DNA from: Streptomyces albofaciens JCM 4342
GTDB taxonomy: Bacteria; Actinomycetota; Actinomycetes; Streptomycetales; Streptomycetaceae
Length of the DNA: 64,000 nucleotides
Assembly (NCBI RefSeq): GCF_008634025.1
Contig: NZ_PDCM01000001.1
Span: forward strand, 2,353,501 to 2,417,500
Reading direction: 5' to 3'
Position 1 is the stretch's first letter. Every line of letters starts with the position of its first letter. The translations under genes and the position numbers were made by a program. Under the pieces are notes generated by a model. That model was not told where the DNA came from, did not search any database, and saw only the letters and a program-made list of their open reading frames with translations. This document shows positions 24,445 to 33,280 of this stretch, one piece after another.

Positions 24445-24732
24445 CGTTCCTCCACGCATCTCGGCAGTACGGCTTCGGACGGGGCCACGCCCGGCCACCG
24501 CCGGGAGGTGCCTCCTGCGCGGATGCTACTGCTCGTACGGCCGTGCGCAGGAGGGTTCGGCGCGATCCAAGATCCGGCCGACGCGCCGTCAGGACTGGTC
24601 ACGGCGGGGGCGCACCGCCACCCGGCGGGCAGCGCCTACCCCCTTCGGGCGACGTCCGGAGTGGGCCGTACGAGCAGGGCATACGCCCTTGACACACCGA
24701 ACGGCACCCCCCGGAGTGAGGGCGGGATAAGC

Positions 24733-24751
24733 GACCGACATAATGTCGGTC
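24733..24751. promoter_or_regulatory. 19-bp perfect palindrome spanning the ctaE start codon
   Basis: GACCGACAT-A-ATGTCGGTC: nine-base arms at 24733-24741 and 24743-24751 around a single A. The right arm begins with the ATG of ctaE. It could be an operator or an mRNA hairpin hiding the start codon. The nearest good Shine-Dalgarno-like GGAG is more than 20 bases upstream. Confidence 0.7.
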
Positions 24752-25363
24752 GTGGCGACAGCAACGACAGTAGAAACCGGGCACGCGCACCCGTCGGTCA
24801 ATCGGCCGAACCTCACCAGCGTCGGAACCATCATCTGGCTGAGTTCCGAGCTGATGTTCTTCGCGGCCCTCTTCGCGATGTACTTCACCCTCCGATCGGT
24901 GACCGGGGCCGAGTTTTGGAAGGAATCCGCCGATGCGCTGAATCTTCCGTTCTCCGCGACGAACACCACGATCCTGGTACTCAGCTCGCTGACCTGCCAG
25001 CTCGGTGTGTTCGCGGCCGAGCGCGGCGATGTCAAGAAGCTCCGGACCTGGTTCGTGATCACCTTCATCATGGGGGCGATCTTCATCGGGGGTCAGGTCT
25101 TCGAGTACACCGATCTGGTCAAGGAGGAGGGCCTCTCGCTCTCGTCCAGCCCGTACGGTTCGGTGTTCTACCTGACCACCGGCTTCCACGGACTGCACGT
25201 GACGGGCGGACTCATCGCCTTCCTGCTGGTCCTGGGCAGGACGTACGCGGCCAAGAGGTTCACCCACGAACAGGCCACCGCGGCCATCGTCGTGTCCTAC
25301 TACTGGCACTTCGTCGATGTCGTCTGGATCGGCCTCTTCGCCACGATCTACCTGATCCGGTGA
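24743..25363 (+). CDS. ctaE: cytochrome c oxidase subunit III
   Basis: Integral membrane subunit of 206 aa with five helices, as usual for the short bacterial form: [88 protein letters not shown] and [25 protein letters not shown]. The conserved HGLHVTGG and YWHFVDVVW motifs are present. The start could be ATG 24743 or GTG 24752 (VATATT); ATG is preferred but lies inside a palindrome. It is followed 79 bp later by qcrCAB, with which it is probably co-transcribed. Confidence 0.96.
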   Translation: MSVVATATTVETGHAHPSVNRPNLTSVGTIIWLSSELMFFAALFAMYFTLRSVTGAEFWKESADALNLPFSATNTTILVLSSLTCQLGVFAAERGDVKKLRTWFVITFIMGAIFIGGQVFEYTDLVKEEGLSLSSSPYGSVFYLTTGFHGLHVTGGLIAFLLVLGRTYAAKRFTHEQATAAIVVSYYWHFVDVVWIGLFATIYLIR

Positions 25364-25442
25364 CCGGTCCCGTACCGGAACCGCACTTCAGACAGACATA
25401 GCCAAAGCATCGACGCAGAAGATCCTGACACCGGGGTAATCC

Positions 25443-26252
25443 GTGAAAAAGCTCTCCGCACGACGGCGCCATCCGCTGGCGGCGCTCGTCGTCCTACTCT
25501 TCGCGCTGGCGGTCACTGGGGGGCTGTACGCCGCGTTCGCGCCTGCGGACAAGGCCCAGGCCGATGACACCGCCCAGTCTCTTGCCATCAAGGAGGGCAA
25601 GAAGCTCTTCGCCGTCGGCTGCGCCAGCTGCCACGGCACCGGCGGTCAGGGCACCTCCGACGGCCCGAGCCTGGTCGGCGTGGGCGCCGCCGCCGTCGAC
25701 TTCCAGGTCGGTACCGGCCGGATGCCGGCGCAGCAGCCCGGCGCCCAGGTGCCGCGGAAGAAGAACATCTACAGCCAGGCCGAGATCGACCAGCTCGCCG
25801 CGTACGTCGCGTCGCTGGGTGCCGGTCCGAACGTGCCGAGCAAGGACCAGTACAGCAAGGACGGCGCGGACATCGCCAAGGGCGGTGAGCTGTTCCGTAC
25901 GAACTGCGCGCAGTGCCACAACTTCACCGGTAAGGGCGGTGCCCTGACCAACGGCAAGTTCGCACCGACGCTTGAGGGCGTGGACCCGAAGCACATCTAC
26001 GAGGCCATGGAAACCGGCCCGCAGAACATGCCTTCGTTCGGTGACGGCTCGCTGTCCCCGCAGAACAAGAAGGACATCGTGTCCTACCTCGGCGCCGTCA
26101 ACAGCGACGACACCCCCAGCCCCGGTGGTCTGGGCCTGGGCGGTCTCGGACCTGTCACCGAGGGCCTCTTCGGTTGGATCGCCGGCCTGGGCGCGCTGAT
26201 CGCGGTCGCCATCTGGGTCGCAGCCCGGACTACGAAGGCCAAGAAGTCATGA
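25443..26252 (+). CDS. qcrC: diheme cytochrome c subunit of the bcc complex
   Basis: Electron carrier linking the cytochrome bc1-like complex to the aa3 oxidase in the actinobacterial supercomplex, 269 aa. It has an N-terminal membrane segment (PLAALVVLLFALAVTGGLYAAF), two c-type heme motifs CASCH (about residues 60-64) and CAQCH (about 155-159), a methionine ligand candidate in MPSFGDG, and a C-terminal anchor (LFGWIAGLGALIAVAIWVAA). Start GTG at 25443. The stop overlaps qcrA as ATGA. Confidence 0.97.
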   Translation: MKKLSARRRHPLAALVVLLFALAVTGGLYAAFAPADKAQADDTAQSLAIKEGKKLFAVGCASCHGTGGQGTSDGPSLVGVGAAAVDFQVGTGRMPAQQPGAQVPRKKNIYSQAEIDQLAAYVASLGAGPNVPSKDQYSKDGADIAKGGELFRTNCAQCHNFTGKGGALTNGKFAPTLEGVDPKHIYEAMETGPQNMPSFGDGSLSPQNKKDIVSYLGAVNSDDTPSPGGLGLGGLGPVTEGLFGWIAGLGALIAVAIWVAARTTKAKKS

Positions 26253-27313
26253 GTGAGACTGGACGACACGAAGACGTGCCAGAAAAGAACCTCCCCGGTG
26301 AGCGGGAAACGGCTCACGGCGGCGCGGTGGACACGGCGGACAACCCCTTCGCCGACCCGGGGCTGCCGCCCCACGAGCACCGCATCCAGGACATCGACGA
26401 GCGGGCCGCGAAGCGCTCCGAGCGCACCGTCGCGCTGCTGTTCACGGTGTCGATGCTGGCGACGATCGGCTTCATCGCCTCGTACGTGATCTTCCCGGTC
26501 GACAAGATCGTCTACATCTGGCCGTTCGGCCACGTCAGCGCGCTGAACTTCGCGCTGGGCCTGACGCTGGGTGTGGCCCTCTTCTGCATCGGCGCCGGCG
26601 CGGTCCACTGGGCCCGCACGCTGATGTCGGACGAGGAGGTCGCCGACGACCGGCACCCGATCGAGGCGGCCCCCGAGGTCAAGGCCAAGGTCATGGAGGA
26701 CTTCCGGCAGGGTGCCAAGGAGTCCGGCTTCGGCCGCCGCAAGCTGATCCGCAACACCATGTTCGGCGCGCTGGCCGTGGTGCCGCTGTCCGGTGTCGTG
26801 CTGCTGCGCGACCTCGGTCCGCTGCCGGAGAAGAAGCTGCGCACGACGGGCTGGAAGAAGGGCGTCCGCCTGGTCAACCAGTCCACCAACCTCCCGCTGC
26901 GTCCCGAGGACATCGCGGTCGGCTCCCTGACGTTCGCCAAGCCCGAGGGCCTGGAGGAGGACGACGAGGAGTTCAACACCAAGATCGCCAAGGACGCCCT
27001 GATGCTCGTGCGGATCCAGCCGCAGAACATCAAGGACAAGCAGGAACTGGACTGGTCGCACGAGGGCATCGTCGCCTACTCGAAGATCTGCACCCACGTG
27101 GGCTGCCCGATCAGCCTGTACGAGCAGCAGACGCACCACGTGCTGTGCCCCTGCCACCAGTCGACCTTTGACCTGTCCGACGGCGGACGCGTCATCTTCG
27201 GCCCCGCCGGACACGCCCTGCCGCAGCTGCACATCACGGTGAAGGACGGCTTCCTCGAAGCCGTAAGCGACTTCGCGGAGCCCGTCGGCCCGAGCTTCTG
27301 GGAGCGCGGATGA
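26249..27313 (+). CDS. qcrA: Rieske [2Fe-2S] subunit of the bcc complex
   Basis: Iron-sulfur subunit of 354 aa in the actinobacterial three-helix form: a charged N-terminal tail, hydrophobic segments near TVALLFTVSMLATIGFIASYVIF, LNFALGLTLGVALFCIGAGAVHW and MFGALAVVPLSGVVLL, then the Rieske domain. Cluster ligands are in CTHVGC (about 281-286) and CPCHQS (about 300-305). Start ATG 26249 overlaps qcrC; stop overlaps qcrB as ATGA. Confidence 0.97.
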   Translation: MSETGRHEDVPEKNLPGERETAHGGAVDTADNPFADPGLPPHEHRIQDIDERAAKRSERTVALLFTVSMLATIGFIASYVIFPVDKIVYIWPFGHVSALNFALGLTLGVALFCIGAGAVHWARTLMSDEEVADDRHPIEAAPEVKAKVMEDFRQGAKESGFGRRKLIRNTMFGALAVVPLSGVVLLRDLGPLPEKKLRTTGWKKGVRLVNQSTNLPLRPEDIAVGSLTFAKPEGLEEDDEEFNTKIAKDALMLVRIQPQNIKDKQELDWSHEGIVAYSKICTHVGCPISLYEQQTHHVLCPCHQSTFDLSDGGRVIFGPAGHALPQLHITVKDGFLEAVSDFAEPVGPSFWERG

Positions 27314-28947
27314 GTAACGAGACGAGCGCGACCACCACGCGCCGCGGCCAGGCGCCGCGGGGCGAGCGGATCGCCGACTGGGCGGACGGCCGGCTGGGCA
27401 TCTACAGCCTCGCCAAGGCCAACATGCGCAAGATCTTCCCGGACCACTGGTCCTTCATGCTGGGCGAGATCTGCCTCTACAGCTTCATCATCATCATCCT
27501 GACCGGCGTCTACCTGACGCTGTTCTTCCACCCGAGCATGGCCGAGGTGACCTACCACGGCTCGTACGTGCCCATGCACGGGATCCGGATGACGCAGGCG
27601 TTCGAGTCGACGCTGGACATCAGCTTCGACGTGCGCGGCGGTCTGCTCATCCGGCAGATCCACCACTGGGCGGCCCTGGTCTTCCTGGGCGGCATGATGG
27701 TGCACATGATGCGGGTGTTCTTCACCGGCGCCTTCCGCAAGCCGCGCGAGGTCAACTGGCTGTTCGGCTTCCTGCTGCTGGTGCTCGGCATGTTCACCGG
27801 CTTCACCGGCTACTCGCTGCCGGACGACCTGCTCTCCGGCACCGGCGTCCGGTTCATCGAGGGTGTCATCCTGGCGATGCCGCTCATCGGCTCGTACCTG
27901 CAGATGTTCATCTTCGGCGGGGAGTTCCCGGGACACGACATCATCCCGAGGTTCTTCACGATCCACGTGCTGCTGCTGCCGGGCATCATGCTCGGCCTGC
28001 TGGTGGCGCACCTGATCCTGGTCTTCTACCACAAGCACACGCAGTTCCCGGGTGCCGGCAAGACCAACAAGAACGTCGTCGGCATGCCGCTGCTGCCGGT
28101 CTACATGGCCAAGGCCGGAGGCTTCTTCTTCCTGGTCTTCGGCGTGATCTCGGTGATCGCGGCGGTCGCCAGCATCAACCCGGTGTGGGCCATCGGCCCG
28201 TACCGGCCCGACCAGGTGTCCACCGGCGCCCAGCCCGACTGGTACATGGGCTTCGCCGAGGGTCTGGTCCGTGTGATGCCCGGCTGGGAGTGGGACATCT
28301 GGGGCCACACCATCAACTTCGGTGTGCTGATCCCGATCCTGATCTTCCCGCTGGTGCTGGTGGCGATCGCGGTCTACCCGTTCGTCGAGTCCTGGGTCAC
28401 CGGCGACAAGCGCGAGCACCACATCCTGGACCGCCCGCGCAACGCCCCGACCCGTACCGGCTTCGGTGTGGCCTGGCTGATCGCGTACCTGGTGATGCTG
28501 GTCGGCGGTGGCAACGACCTGTGGGCCACCCACTTCCACCTGTCGATCAACTCGATCACCTGGTTCGTGCGGATCGCGTTCTTCGTCGGTCCGGTGCTGG
28601 GCTTCATCGTCACCAAGCGGATCTGCCTGGGCCTCCAGCGCCGCGACCGCGACAAGGTGCTGCACGGACGCGAGTCCGGCATCATCAAGCGGCTGCCGCA
28701 CGGTGAGTTCATCGAGGTGCACGAGCCGCTCAACCAGGAGCAGCTGCACACCCTCACCCAGCACGAGCAGCCCAAGCCGTTCGAGATCGGCCCGGAGGTC
28801 GACGAGAACGGTGTCGAGCGGAAGGTCAAGCGGTCGACGAAGCTGCGCGCCAAGCTCTCGAAGGGCTACTACGGCGAGGGCAACGTCATCCCGAAGCCGA
28901 CCCCGGAGGAGTACAAGGAGATCACCAGCGGCCACGGCCACCACTGA
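27310..28947 (+). CDS. qcrB: cytochrome b subunit of the bcc complex
   Basis: Quinol-oxidising heme-b subunit, 545 aa with eight or nine helices. Heme-ligand His residues lie in LLIRQIHHWAALVFLGGMMVHMMR and FFTIHVLLLPGIMLGLLVAHLILV; the quinol-site region reads FTGYSLPDDLLSGTGVRF, in place of the PEWY-type loop partner GAQPDWYMGF. A long basic cytosolic C-terminal tail (about 110 residues, rich in Lys/Glu) is typical of actinobacteria. It ends the ctaE-qcrCAB unit before a terminator. Confidence 0.97.
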   Translation: MSNETSATTTRRGQAPRGERIADWADGRLGIYSLAKANMRKIFPDHWSFMLGEICLYSFIIIILTGVYLTLFFHPSMAEVTYHGSYVPMHGIRMTQAFESTLDISFDVRGGLLIRQIHHWAALVFLGGMMVHMMRVFFTGAFRKPREVNWLFGFLLLVLGMFTGFTGYSLPDDLLSGTGVRFIEGVILAMPLIGSYLQMFIFGGEFPGHDIIPRFFTIHVLLLPGIMLGLLVAHLILVFYHKHTQFPGAGKTNKNVVGMPLLPVYMAKAGGFFFLVFGVISVIAAVASINPVWAIGPYRPDQVSTGAQPDWYMGFAEGLVRVMPGWEWDIWGHTINFGVLIPILIFPLVLVAIAVYPFVESWVTGDKREHHILDRPRNAPTRTGFGVAWLIAYLVMLVGGGNDLWATHFHLSINSITWFVRIAFFVGPVLGFIVTKRICLGLQRRDRDKVLHGRESGIIKRLPHGEFIEVHEPLNQEQLHTLTQHEQPKPFEIGPEVDENGVERKVKRSTKLRAKLSKGYYGEGNVIPKPTPEEYKEITSGHGHH

Positions 28948-28998
28948 TCCCCGCCGTGTGACGCACGGCAGTACCACCGCGTAAGTACGCCACCCAGA

Positions 28999-29027
28999 GG
29001 GCCCCGTTCGAGGACTGGACGGGGCCC
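28999..29027 (+). terminator. stem-loop after qcrB
   Basis: GGGCCCCGT (28999-29007) pairs with ACGGGGCCC (29019-29027), followed by TTC; 52 bp after the qcrB stop. Confidence 0.8.
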
Positions 29028-29094
29028 TTCGGCATGCCCGCGTGCCGGATAGGGTTTTGCGCACCAGCAGGACACGAATCCAGGAGTGTGGACC

Positions 29095-30159
29095 ATGAAC
29101 GTTGCGACCCCGAACGGCGGCGACAGCGTGGCGGCCCACACCTGGCCGGCCGTCCTCGACGCCCTCCTCCAGGGCCGCGACCTCAGCGCCGACGACACCG
29201 CGTGGGCGATGGACCGGATCATGCGCGGCGAGGCCACCGACGCGCAGATCGCCGGGTTCGCGGTGGCGCTGCGCGCCAAGGGCGAGACCGTCGCCGAGAT
29301 CTCCGGCCTGGTCCGGACGATGTACGCGCACGCCAACCTCATCGAGGTGCCGGGTCCCAGCGTGGACATCGTCGGCACCGGCGGCGACGGCGCGAAGACC
29401 GTCAACATCTCCACCATGTCCTCGATCGTGGTGGCCGGCGCCGGCGCGAAGGTCGTCAAGCACGGCAACCGCGCCGCCTCGTCGGCCAGCGGCGCGTCCG
29501 ACGTGCTGGAGAAGCTGGGCGTGAACCTCGACCTGACGCCGCGCCGGGTCGTCGAGGTGGCCGAGGAGGCCGGCATCACCTTCTGCTTCGCGGTGAAGTT
29601 CCACCCCTCGCTGCGGCACGTCGCCGCCGCACGGCGCGAGCTGGGCATCCGTACGACCTTCAACGTGCTGGGCCCGCTGACCAACCCGGCGAAGGTCCGC
29701 GCGCAGGCCACCGGCGTCGCCGACGCGCGGATGGCGCCGATCCTGGCCGGGGTGCTGGCCGAGCGCGGCTCCTCCGCGCTGGTCTTCCGGGGCGACGACG
29801 GGCTGGACGAGCTGACGACGACCGCCACCTCCAAGGTGTGGGTGGTGCGCGACGGCGCCGTACGGGAGGAGACCTTCGACCCGCGGGACGTGGGGATCGG
29901 CCTGGTGCCCGTGGAGGCGCTGCGCGGCGCCGACGCCTCGTACAACGCGGACGTGGCGCGCCGCCTGCTGGGCGGCGAGGAGGGGCCGGTGCGCGACGCG
30001 GTGCTGCTGAACTCGGCGGCGGCGCTGGTGGCGCTGGCGCCGACCGGGGCGCCGCTGGCCGAACAGATCGCGGCGGGCATCGAGCGGGCCGCCGAGGCCA
30101 TCGACTCCGGCGCGGCCCGCCGGGCTCTGGAGCGGTGGGTGGCGGCCAGCAACGCCTGA
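29095..30159 (+). CDS. trpD: anthranilate phosphoribosyltransferase
   Basis: Second step of tryptophan synthesis: anthranilate plus PRPP gives phosphoribosyl-anthranilate. Protein of 354 aa with the diagnostic motifs [20 protein letters not shown] (PRPP binding), [57 protein letters not shown] and [12 protein letters not shown]. Start ATG at 29095 is preferred over GTG 29086, because AGGAG lies eight bases before the ATG. TAGGGT (29050-29055) is a candidate -10. It stands apart from other trp genes here except the fused anthranilate synthase 27 kb away. Confidence 0.96.
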   Translation: MNVATPNGGDSVAAHTWPAVLDALLQGRDLSADDTAWAMDRIMRGEATDAQIAGFAVALRAKGETVAEISGLVRTMYAHANLIEVPGPSVDIVGTGGDGAKTVNISTMSSIVVAGAGAKVVKHGNRAASSASGASDVLEKLGVNLDLTPRRVVEVAEEAGITFCFAVKFHPSLRHVAAARRELGIRTTFNVLGPLTNPAKVRAQATGVADARMAPILAGVLAERGSSALVFRGDDGLDELTTTATSKVWVVRDGAVREETFDPRDVGIGLVPVEALRGADASYNADVARRLLGGEEGPVRDAVLLNSAAALVALAPTGAPLAEQIAAGIERAAEAIDSGAARRALERWVAASNA

Positions 30160-30191
30160 GAAGCGTCTGAGACGGCGCTGAAGTGACGCGG

Positions 30192-30218
30192 GGCCCGGTC
30201 CGGGATGCGGACCGGGCC
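30192..30218 (+). terminator. stem-loop after trpD
   Basis: GGCCCGGTCC (30192-30201) pairs perfectly with GGACCGGGCC (30209-30218), seven-base loop, followed by TTGC. It separates trpD from the riboswitch leader. Confidence 0.8.
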
Positions 30219-30254
30219 TTGCGCGCGTCCGATCGTGTGGCATGATGCTGCGCA

Positions 30255-30373
30255 GGTCACGAGTGACAGCGACTACGGCCCCGGCCCGCTGTCCGGCAAC
30301 CCTCCGTCCGTGGCGGGGTGCCCCGGGTGATGACCAGGCCGCAGGCAGCGAGGTCTGCGGCAAGCGCGGATCC
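30255..30373 (+). promoter_or_regulatory. SAM-IV riboswitch
   Basis: The segment has the ordered conserved blocks of the actinobacterial SAM-IV aptamer: GGTCACGAGTGACAGCGAC at the 5' end, CCGGCAACCCTCC, then GGGGTGCCCCGGGTGATGACC (closing the first helix through GGTCA/TGACC), and GGCAAGCGCGG at the 3' end. This matches the family sequence as I remember it from mycobacteria. It occupies most of the 383-bp gap between trpD and the class V aminotransferase. Binding of S-adenosylmethionine would be expected to lower expression of that gene. An 8-bp stem GGATCCCT/AGGGATCC (30368-30375, 30382-30389) overlaps the aptamer 3' end and may be part of the switch. Confidence 0.88.
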
Positions 30374-30411
30374 CTCGTGCCAGGGATCCTGGTCCTTGAG
30401 GGAGATCTCTC

Positions 30412-30432
30412 ATGATGCAGCGAATGCGTTAG
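30412..30432 (+). CDS. putative Met-rich leader peptide MMQRMR
   Basis: A six-codon frame, ATG-ATG-CAG-CGA-ATG-CGT-TAG, with GAGGGAG seven bases upstream. Half of the residues are methionine. It lies directly after the SAM-IV aptamer and directly before a small hairpin and a U-rich tract, the arrangement expected of a translation-sensing attenuator. Too short for statistical support, so its translation is an inference from position, ribosome-binding site and composition. Confidence 0.45.
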   Translation: MMQRMR

Positions 30433-30470
30433 GGCCGTCCGGCCCGTTCCCGCACCCCCTTTTTCTTTCT
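30432..30470 (+). terminator. hairpin plus U-rich tract in leader (possible attenuator)
   Basis: GGGCC-GTCC-GGCCC (30432-30445) begins at the last base of the MMQRMR stop codon. A pyrimidine run with TTTTTCTTTCT (30460-30470) follows after 14 bases. U-tracts of this length are rare in this DNA. A premature terminator is plausible, but the gap between stem and U-tract is larger than usual. Confidence 0.4.
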
Positions 30471-30542
30471 CCACTGCCGGTGGGCCCCGCTTCTGCGTGC
30501 GTGCCCCGCAGTGAATTCGCCATGCCTTTACGGGAGTTCGCC

Positions 30543-31925
30543 ATGCCTGTTTCCGCTGCCGCCACCGATGCCGCCGTCTGCGCCCCGCTGCCCGTGCTGG
30601 GGCGCGACGTCCTGGTCCCGCTCGTCACCGGCGGCGAGGTCGAGTACGCGGCGCTGGACATCGCCGCCAGCGCCCCGGCGTTGCAGCGGGTCTGGGACGA
30701 CGTGGCCGCGTACGCCCCGTACTACGGCAGCGTGCACCGCGGCGCGGGCTACCTCTCGCAGCTGTCCACCGACCTGTTCGAGAACAGCCGGGCGGAGGTG
30801 GCCCGCTTCCTCGGGGCGCGGGAGGGGGACCAGGTGGTCTTCACCCGCTCCACCACCGACTCGCTCAACCTGCTGGCCGCGGCGCTGCCCGCGCGGACCC
30901 GGGTGTTCGTCTTCGAGACCGAGCACCACGCCTCGCTGCTGCCCTGGGAGCAGCGCGCGGACGTCGAGGTGACGTACCTGGACGCGCCGCGTACGCCGGG
31001 GCAGGCGGTGGACACGCTGGAGCGGGCGCTCGCGGAGCGCGAGCCGTACGCGAACGCCCTGGTGTGCGTGACGGGTGCGTCCAATGTGACCGGTGAGCTG
31101 TGGCCGGTACGGGAGCTGGCCGCAGCGGCGCACGCGCACGGCGCGCGGATCGTGCTGGACGCCGCCCAGCTCGCCCCGCACCACCCGGTCGACATCGCGG
31201 AACTGGACGTGGACTGGGTCGCCTTCTCCGGCCACAAGCTGTACGCGCCGTTCGGCGCCGGTGTGCTGGCCGGGCGCGCGGACTGGCTCCAGGAGGCGGA
31301 GCCGTACCTCGCGGGCGGCGGCGCCAGCCGTACGGTCGCCCGCCGGGGCGACGGCGGGGTGGACGTCGAGTGGCACACCACCGCCGCCCGCCACGAGGCC
31401 GGCTCGCCCAACGTCATCGGCGCCTACGCCGTCGCCGCCGCCTGCAAGGCCCTCACCGAGGCGGGCTTCGAGAACCTGGTCGCCCGGGAGCAGCACCTGG
31501 TCGAGCGGGTGCGGGCGGGCCTCGCCGAGGTGCCCGAGGTGACCGTGCTGTCGCTGTTCGGGGACGACGCGCCGCGGGTGGGGGTGCTCTCCTTCGTGGT
31601 CCGGGGCTGGAACAGCTCGCACTTCGCGGCGGCCCTCTCGGCGGAGTACGGGATCGGCGTGCGCGACGGGCTGTTCTGCGCGCACCCGCTCGTACGGACC
31701 CTGCTGGGCGCGCAGTCGCAGGCGCCCGGCGAGTGCGGTGCGCCGGAGGGCGCGCCGGAGGAGAAGAGCCTGAACGCCATCCGGGTGAGCTTCGGCGTCG
31801 GTACGCCCGACGAGCACGTGGACCGCTTCGTACGGGCGGTCAAGGAGCTGGTCAGGGACGGTGCGCGGTGGAGCTACCGCACCGAGGACGGGCGCTGCGT
31901 GCCGGACACCGCGGCGGCGGCGTAA
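30543..31925 (+). CDS. class V aminotransferase (SufS/cysteine desulfurase-like)
   Basis: PLP enzyme of 460 aa. The fold landmarks are FTRSTTDSLNLLAAAL, VFVFETEHHASLLPWEQ, VCVTGASNVTGELWPV, the DAAQLAPHHPVDIAELDVDWVAFSGHKLYAPFGAGVL block with the PLP Lys at about 232, and RTVARRGDG. No typical persulfide-loop Cys is obvious in the SufS position, so it may be an aminotransferase, lyase or epimerase-like member instead of a true desulfurase. Start ATG 30543 has GGGAG six bases upstream. The SAM-IV riboswitch in its leader ties it to methionine/SAM or sulfur metabolism. Confidence 0.85.
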   Translation: MPVSAAATDAAVCAPLPVLGRDVLVPLVTGGEVEYAALDIAASAPALQRVWDDVAAYAPYYGSVHRGAGYLSQLSTDLFENSRAEVARFLGAREGDQVVFTRSTTDSLNLLAAALPARTRVFVFETEHHASLLPWEQRADVEVTYLDAPRTPGQAVDTLERALAEREPYANALVCVTGASNVTGELWPVRELAAAAHAHGARIVLDAAQLAPHHPVDIAELDVDWVAFSGHKLYAPFGAGVLAGRADWLQEAEPYLAGGGASRTVARRGDGGVDVEWHTTAARHEAGSPNVIGAYAVAAACKALTEAGFENLVAREQHLVERVRAGLAEVPEVTVLSLFGDDAPRVGVLSFVVRGWNSSHFAAALSAEYGIGVRDGLFCAHPLVRTLLGAQSQAPGECGAPEGAPEEKSLNAIRVSFGVGTPDEHVDRFVRAVKELVRDGARWSYRTEDGRCVPDTAAAA

Positions 31926-31979
31926 ACAGACCACCTCGCCGCGGCGCTCCGCTGTCCGGGCGCCGCGACGCGGGTGACG

Positions 31980-32011
31980 CCGGCGCGGGCGGGCACAGCC
32001 GCCCGCGCCGG
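31980..32011. terminator. 13-bp perfect stem-loop between convergent genes
   Basis: CCGGCGCGGGCGG (31980-31992) pairs with 31999-32011, six-base loop. It abuts the stop codon of the Lrp/AsnC-type gene. Confidence 0.82.
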
Positions 32012-32293
32012 TCAGGCGTCCAGGCCGATGGCGAAGGCCGCTTCCAGGTCGTGCTGGGAGTACGTACGGAAGGCGATGTGCGTCTCGGTGGAGGCGACGC
32101 CCGGGATCTTGCTGATCCGGCCGGGGATGACATCCGCCAGCTCGTCGTGCTGGGCGACCCGCACCATCGCGATCAGGTCGTGCGCACCGGTGACCGAGTA
32201 GACCTCGCTGACGCCCTCCAGCGCGGCGATCTTCTCCGCGATCTCCGGGATGCGGTCCACGCTGGTCTTGATGAGCACGATCGAAGTGATCAC
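32012..32293 (-). CDS. stand-alone Lrp/AsnC ligand-binding (RAM) domain protein
   Basis: Protein of 93 aa made only of the RAM effector domain: VLIKTSVDRIPEIAEKIAALEGVSEVYSVTGAHDLIAMVRV and a C-terminal strand pair. There is no helix-turn-helix, so it cannot bind DNA alone; such stand-alone domains may sense amino acids or modulate full-length Lrp proteins. Start GTG at 32291-32293 overlaps the rhomboid stop as GTGA. Confidence 0.9.
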   Translation of the reverse strand: MITSIVLIKTSVDRIPEIAEKIAALEGVSEVYSVTGAHDLIAMVRVAQHDELADVIPGRISKIPGVASTETHIAFRTYSQHDLEAAFAIGLDA

Positions 32294-33075
32294 GGCTGGC
32301 TCTCTCCCTCGGTCGCCTGCTGCTTCGCCGTTCCGGCGGACCCCACACTACCCGTGGCCGCGGCGGCGCCCCGCGGCGGACGGGGGGCCGGCCGGTAGCG
32401 CACCCAGGCGTAGAGGAAGCCCACCGCGAAGCCCACGACATGGGCCAGGTAGGCCACGCCCGGGGTGCTGGGGTCGCGCTGCGCGGCGAGCCACTGGAGG
32501 AGGAACCAGAAGAGCAGCACGATCCAGGCGGGGAAGCGCAGCGGCAGGAAGAGGAGGAACGGGTAGAGACTGGTGACGCGGGCCTTGGGGAACAGGTACA
32601 GGAAGGCCCCCAGCACCCCGGAGATCGCCCCCGAGGCGCCGACCAGGGTCTGGCCGGACGCGGCGTGCGCGGCCGCGTAGCCCATCAGGGCCAGGTAGCC
32701 GGTGACGAGGTAGAAGAGGGTGAACGGCAGGCGGCCCATGCGGCTCTCGGCCATGCCGCCGAAGACGTACAGGAACAGCACGTTGCCCAGCAGGTGCAGC
32801 CAGCTGCCGTGGATGAACAGGGCGGTCAGCGGGGTGAGCAGCGCGCGCGGCGAGCCGCTCCACAGGTCGCGCGGGATGACGCCCCACCGTTCGAAGTACA
32901 CGGTCTGCGCCTGGACGACGGCGTCGCCGGTGCCGTATATGCCGTTGAGGCCGGAGGCGGGACCGATGACGAAGAGGACACAGCACACGGCGATCAGGAC
33001 GTTCGTCATGCGGGAGAACACGGTCAGCACCGAGCGGACGCGGGGCGTCCGGGGGATCAGGGGCGGGGCCGTCAT
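32290..33075 (-). CDS. rhomboid family intramembrane serine protease
   Basis: Membrane protease of 261 aa with six or seven helices. The catalytic Ser is in GASGAISGVLGAF, the catalytic His in LAHVVGFAVGF, and the conserved HGSWLHLLGNVLFLYVFG segment (oxyanion His/Asn) is present. Substrates unknown. Start ATG at 33073-33075 (MTAPPLIPRTPRVRS). Its C-terminal tail after residue ~230 is low-complexity (PAPRPPRGAAAATG). Coupled by a four-base overlap to the RAM-domain gene downstream. Confidence 0.93.
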   Translation of the reverse strand: MTAPPLIPRTPRVRSVLTVFSRMTNVLIAVCCVLFVIGPASGLNGIYGTGDAVVQAQTVYFERWGVIPRDLWSGSPRALLTPLTALFIHGSWLHLLGNVLFLYVFGGMAESRMGRLPFTLFYLVTGYLALMGYAAAHAASGQTLVGASGAISGVLGAFLYLFPKARVTSLYPFLLFLPLRFPAWIVLLFWFLLQWLAAQRDPSTPGVAYLAHVVGFAVGFLYAWVRYRPAPRPPRGAAAATGSVGSAGTAKQQATEGESQP

Positions 33076-33280
33076 GAAGTGATCATGGCTCAATAGGGGC
33101 ATTCGGGACAGAGCGCCTCGCCGCGTCCCGGCTCCCGGGCGGGGCCCGCGCCGCACCGGCGTCAGGCCGTAGGGTACGGGCAGTACCCCGCGTACTTCCG
33201 CAGTCCGACGGCGCACCGCGGGAAGCCCCCGAACGACAGCACGAGCCCCGCTCGGCCGAGCGACGAAAGAGGACGACACC

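Noticed and set aside
27076..30474. A 1132-codon open frame on the minus strand
   Set aside because: Antisense to qcrB and trpD; low-complexity Asp/His/Arg product without motifs.
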